64,000 nt of DNA from Limnobacter olei (GTDB lineage: Bacteria > Pseudomonadota > Gammaproteobacteria > Burkholderiales > Burkholderiaceae_B): assembly GCF_029087225.1 (NCBI RefSeq), contig NZ_JARFJD010000002.1:372001-436000 (forward strand), written 5' to 3'. Below are positions 63,539 to 64,000 of the stretch, one piece after another; within the stretch, counting starts at the first letter, position 1; each line of letters starts with the position of its first letter. The notes beneath the pieces are model-generated. The model was not told the origin of the DNA. It ran no database searches and saw only the letters and a list, made by a program, of their open reading frames with translations. The position numbers were made by a program, and so were the translations under genes.

Positions 63539-64000
63539 TCAGTCAGCGTACTGGCCAGCTTTGTCGATGATTGGCTTCCAGCGTGCAATTTCAGCATCCA
63601 GATGCTTGCGAAGCGCGGCTGGTGTGGCCTGGTCTTGAGATACTGGCTCGGTTCCCAGTTCAGCAAAACGTGAAATCACTGCAGGATCTTTCAACGCCGT
63701 TTGCAAAGACTTGCTCAGACGATCAATGATGGGCTTGGGTGTGCCTTTGGGGGCATACAAACCGTGCCACACGCCCACTTCAAAACCAGGCAAACCTGCT
63801 TTGTCCAGCGTTGGCAGATCAGGCAAAGAAGCCACTGGTTTTTTGGTGGTCACGGCGTAGGCCTTGATTTTTCCGCCTTTGATTTGGCTGGTGGTGTTGG
63901 TGGTTTGGTCACACATGAAGTCGACCTGACCGCCCAACAAATCGTTCATGGCTGGGCCAGTGCCTTTGTAAGGCACTGTTGTAAGGTCTACACCCACAGC
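63539..64000 (-). CDS. tctC: Tricarboxylate-binding periplasmic protein TctC (Bug family), C-terminal part
   Basis: About 153 C-terminal residues; the start lies beyond base 64000. VDLTTVPYKGTGPAMNDLLG and GQVDFMCDQTTNT are the Bug-family hallmark (YKG-xx-P-A and G-x-V-D). VASLPDLPTLDKAGLPGFEV and WHGLYAPKGTPKPIIDRLSK follow. The soluble receptor hands carboxylates to TctAB. Bug proteins are greatly expanded in Burkholderiales, so the ligand here may be a relative of citrate rather than citrate itself. Confidence 0.93.
   Translation of the reverse strand, partial: AVGVDLTTVPYKGTGPAMNDLLGGQVDFMCDQTTNTTSQIKGGKIKAYAVTTKKPVASLPDLPTLDKAGLPGFEVGVWHGLYAPKGTPKPIIDRLSKSLQTALKDPAVISRFAELGTEPVSQDQATPAALRKHLDAEIARWKPIIDKAGQYAD

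Overview
The window comes from the chromosome of a Gram-negative betaproteobacterium, most probably a Burkholderiales member of moderate GC content. A Limnobacter-like genome would fit, but I could not test that. The evidence is a Burkholderiales-type 16-strand porin, a Bug/TctC-type tricarboxylate transport operon, a three-gene proton-translocating transhydrogenase, the ilvE - zinc finger - waaF and pcm - tolC - waaA - waaC gene orders, and a complete set of LPS inner-core genes. No phage, integrase, transposase or CRISPR array was found. Most of the window is ordinary housekeeping DNA.

Layout: 1-6011 carries a porin (cut by the left edge), two glycosyltransferase-fold proteins, a heptosyltransferase and the lipid A flippase msbA. 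6012-6403 is a non-coding, structured stretch. 6404-15924 holds dnaE, a WrbA-like flavoprotein, a pirin with a divergent LysR regulator, gluQ, the RNA helicase rhlE and a 2-hydroxyacid dehydrogenase. 16014-22777 holds a diguanylate cyclase, tRNA-Leu(CAA), queA, an alpha/beta hydrolase and the pnt operon. 23018-25440 is a cobalamin riboswitch with btuB. 25499-29359 holds a Nudix hydrolase, mnmA, a GST and purB. 29473-33307 is a five-gene minor-pilin operon next to a PilZ/YcgR protein. 33332-36557 is yajC-secD-secF. 36700-42177 holds a frameshifted msrA, tcdA, a DegS-like protease, several small hydrolase or unknown genes and purU. 42215-50507 is a second envelope block: waaF, a zinc-finger protein, ilvE, a TetR regulator, pcm, a TolC-family protein, waaA, waaC and a family 2 glycosyltransferase. 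50508-51118 has no gene but contains two large imperfect palindromes. 51119-56825 is a glutamate/aspartate ABC transporter with aspartase and a LysR regulator. 56806-60530 holds an ATM1-type exporter, an SDR, a membrane coiled-coil protein and an acyl-CoA thioesterase. 60541-64000 is a GntR regulator and the tctCBA operon, which runs off the right edge.

Themes: (i) LPS core assembly and export, in two blocks (rfaQ/GT4/msbA and waaF/waaA/waaC/GT2); (ii) acidic amino-acid use, where GltIJKL imports Asp/Glu and AspA turns aspartate into fumarate plus ammonia; (iii) c-di-GMP and type IV pilus functions (GGDEF enzyme, PilZ protein, minor pilins); (iv) tRNA modification (gluQ, queA, mnmA, tcdA).

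The most unusual material is non-coding. Two rod-like palindromic elements of nearly equal length (206 and 204 bp) lie 92 bp apart at 50536-51037. The dnaE-msbA gap holds a predicted branched fold at 6197-6292 and an 11-bp motif repeated three times at two-helical-turn spacing. Other points of note are a homopolymer frameshift in msrA, a long proline-rich tail on a PilX-like pilin, and palindromes around the gltI and btuB starts.
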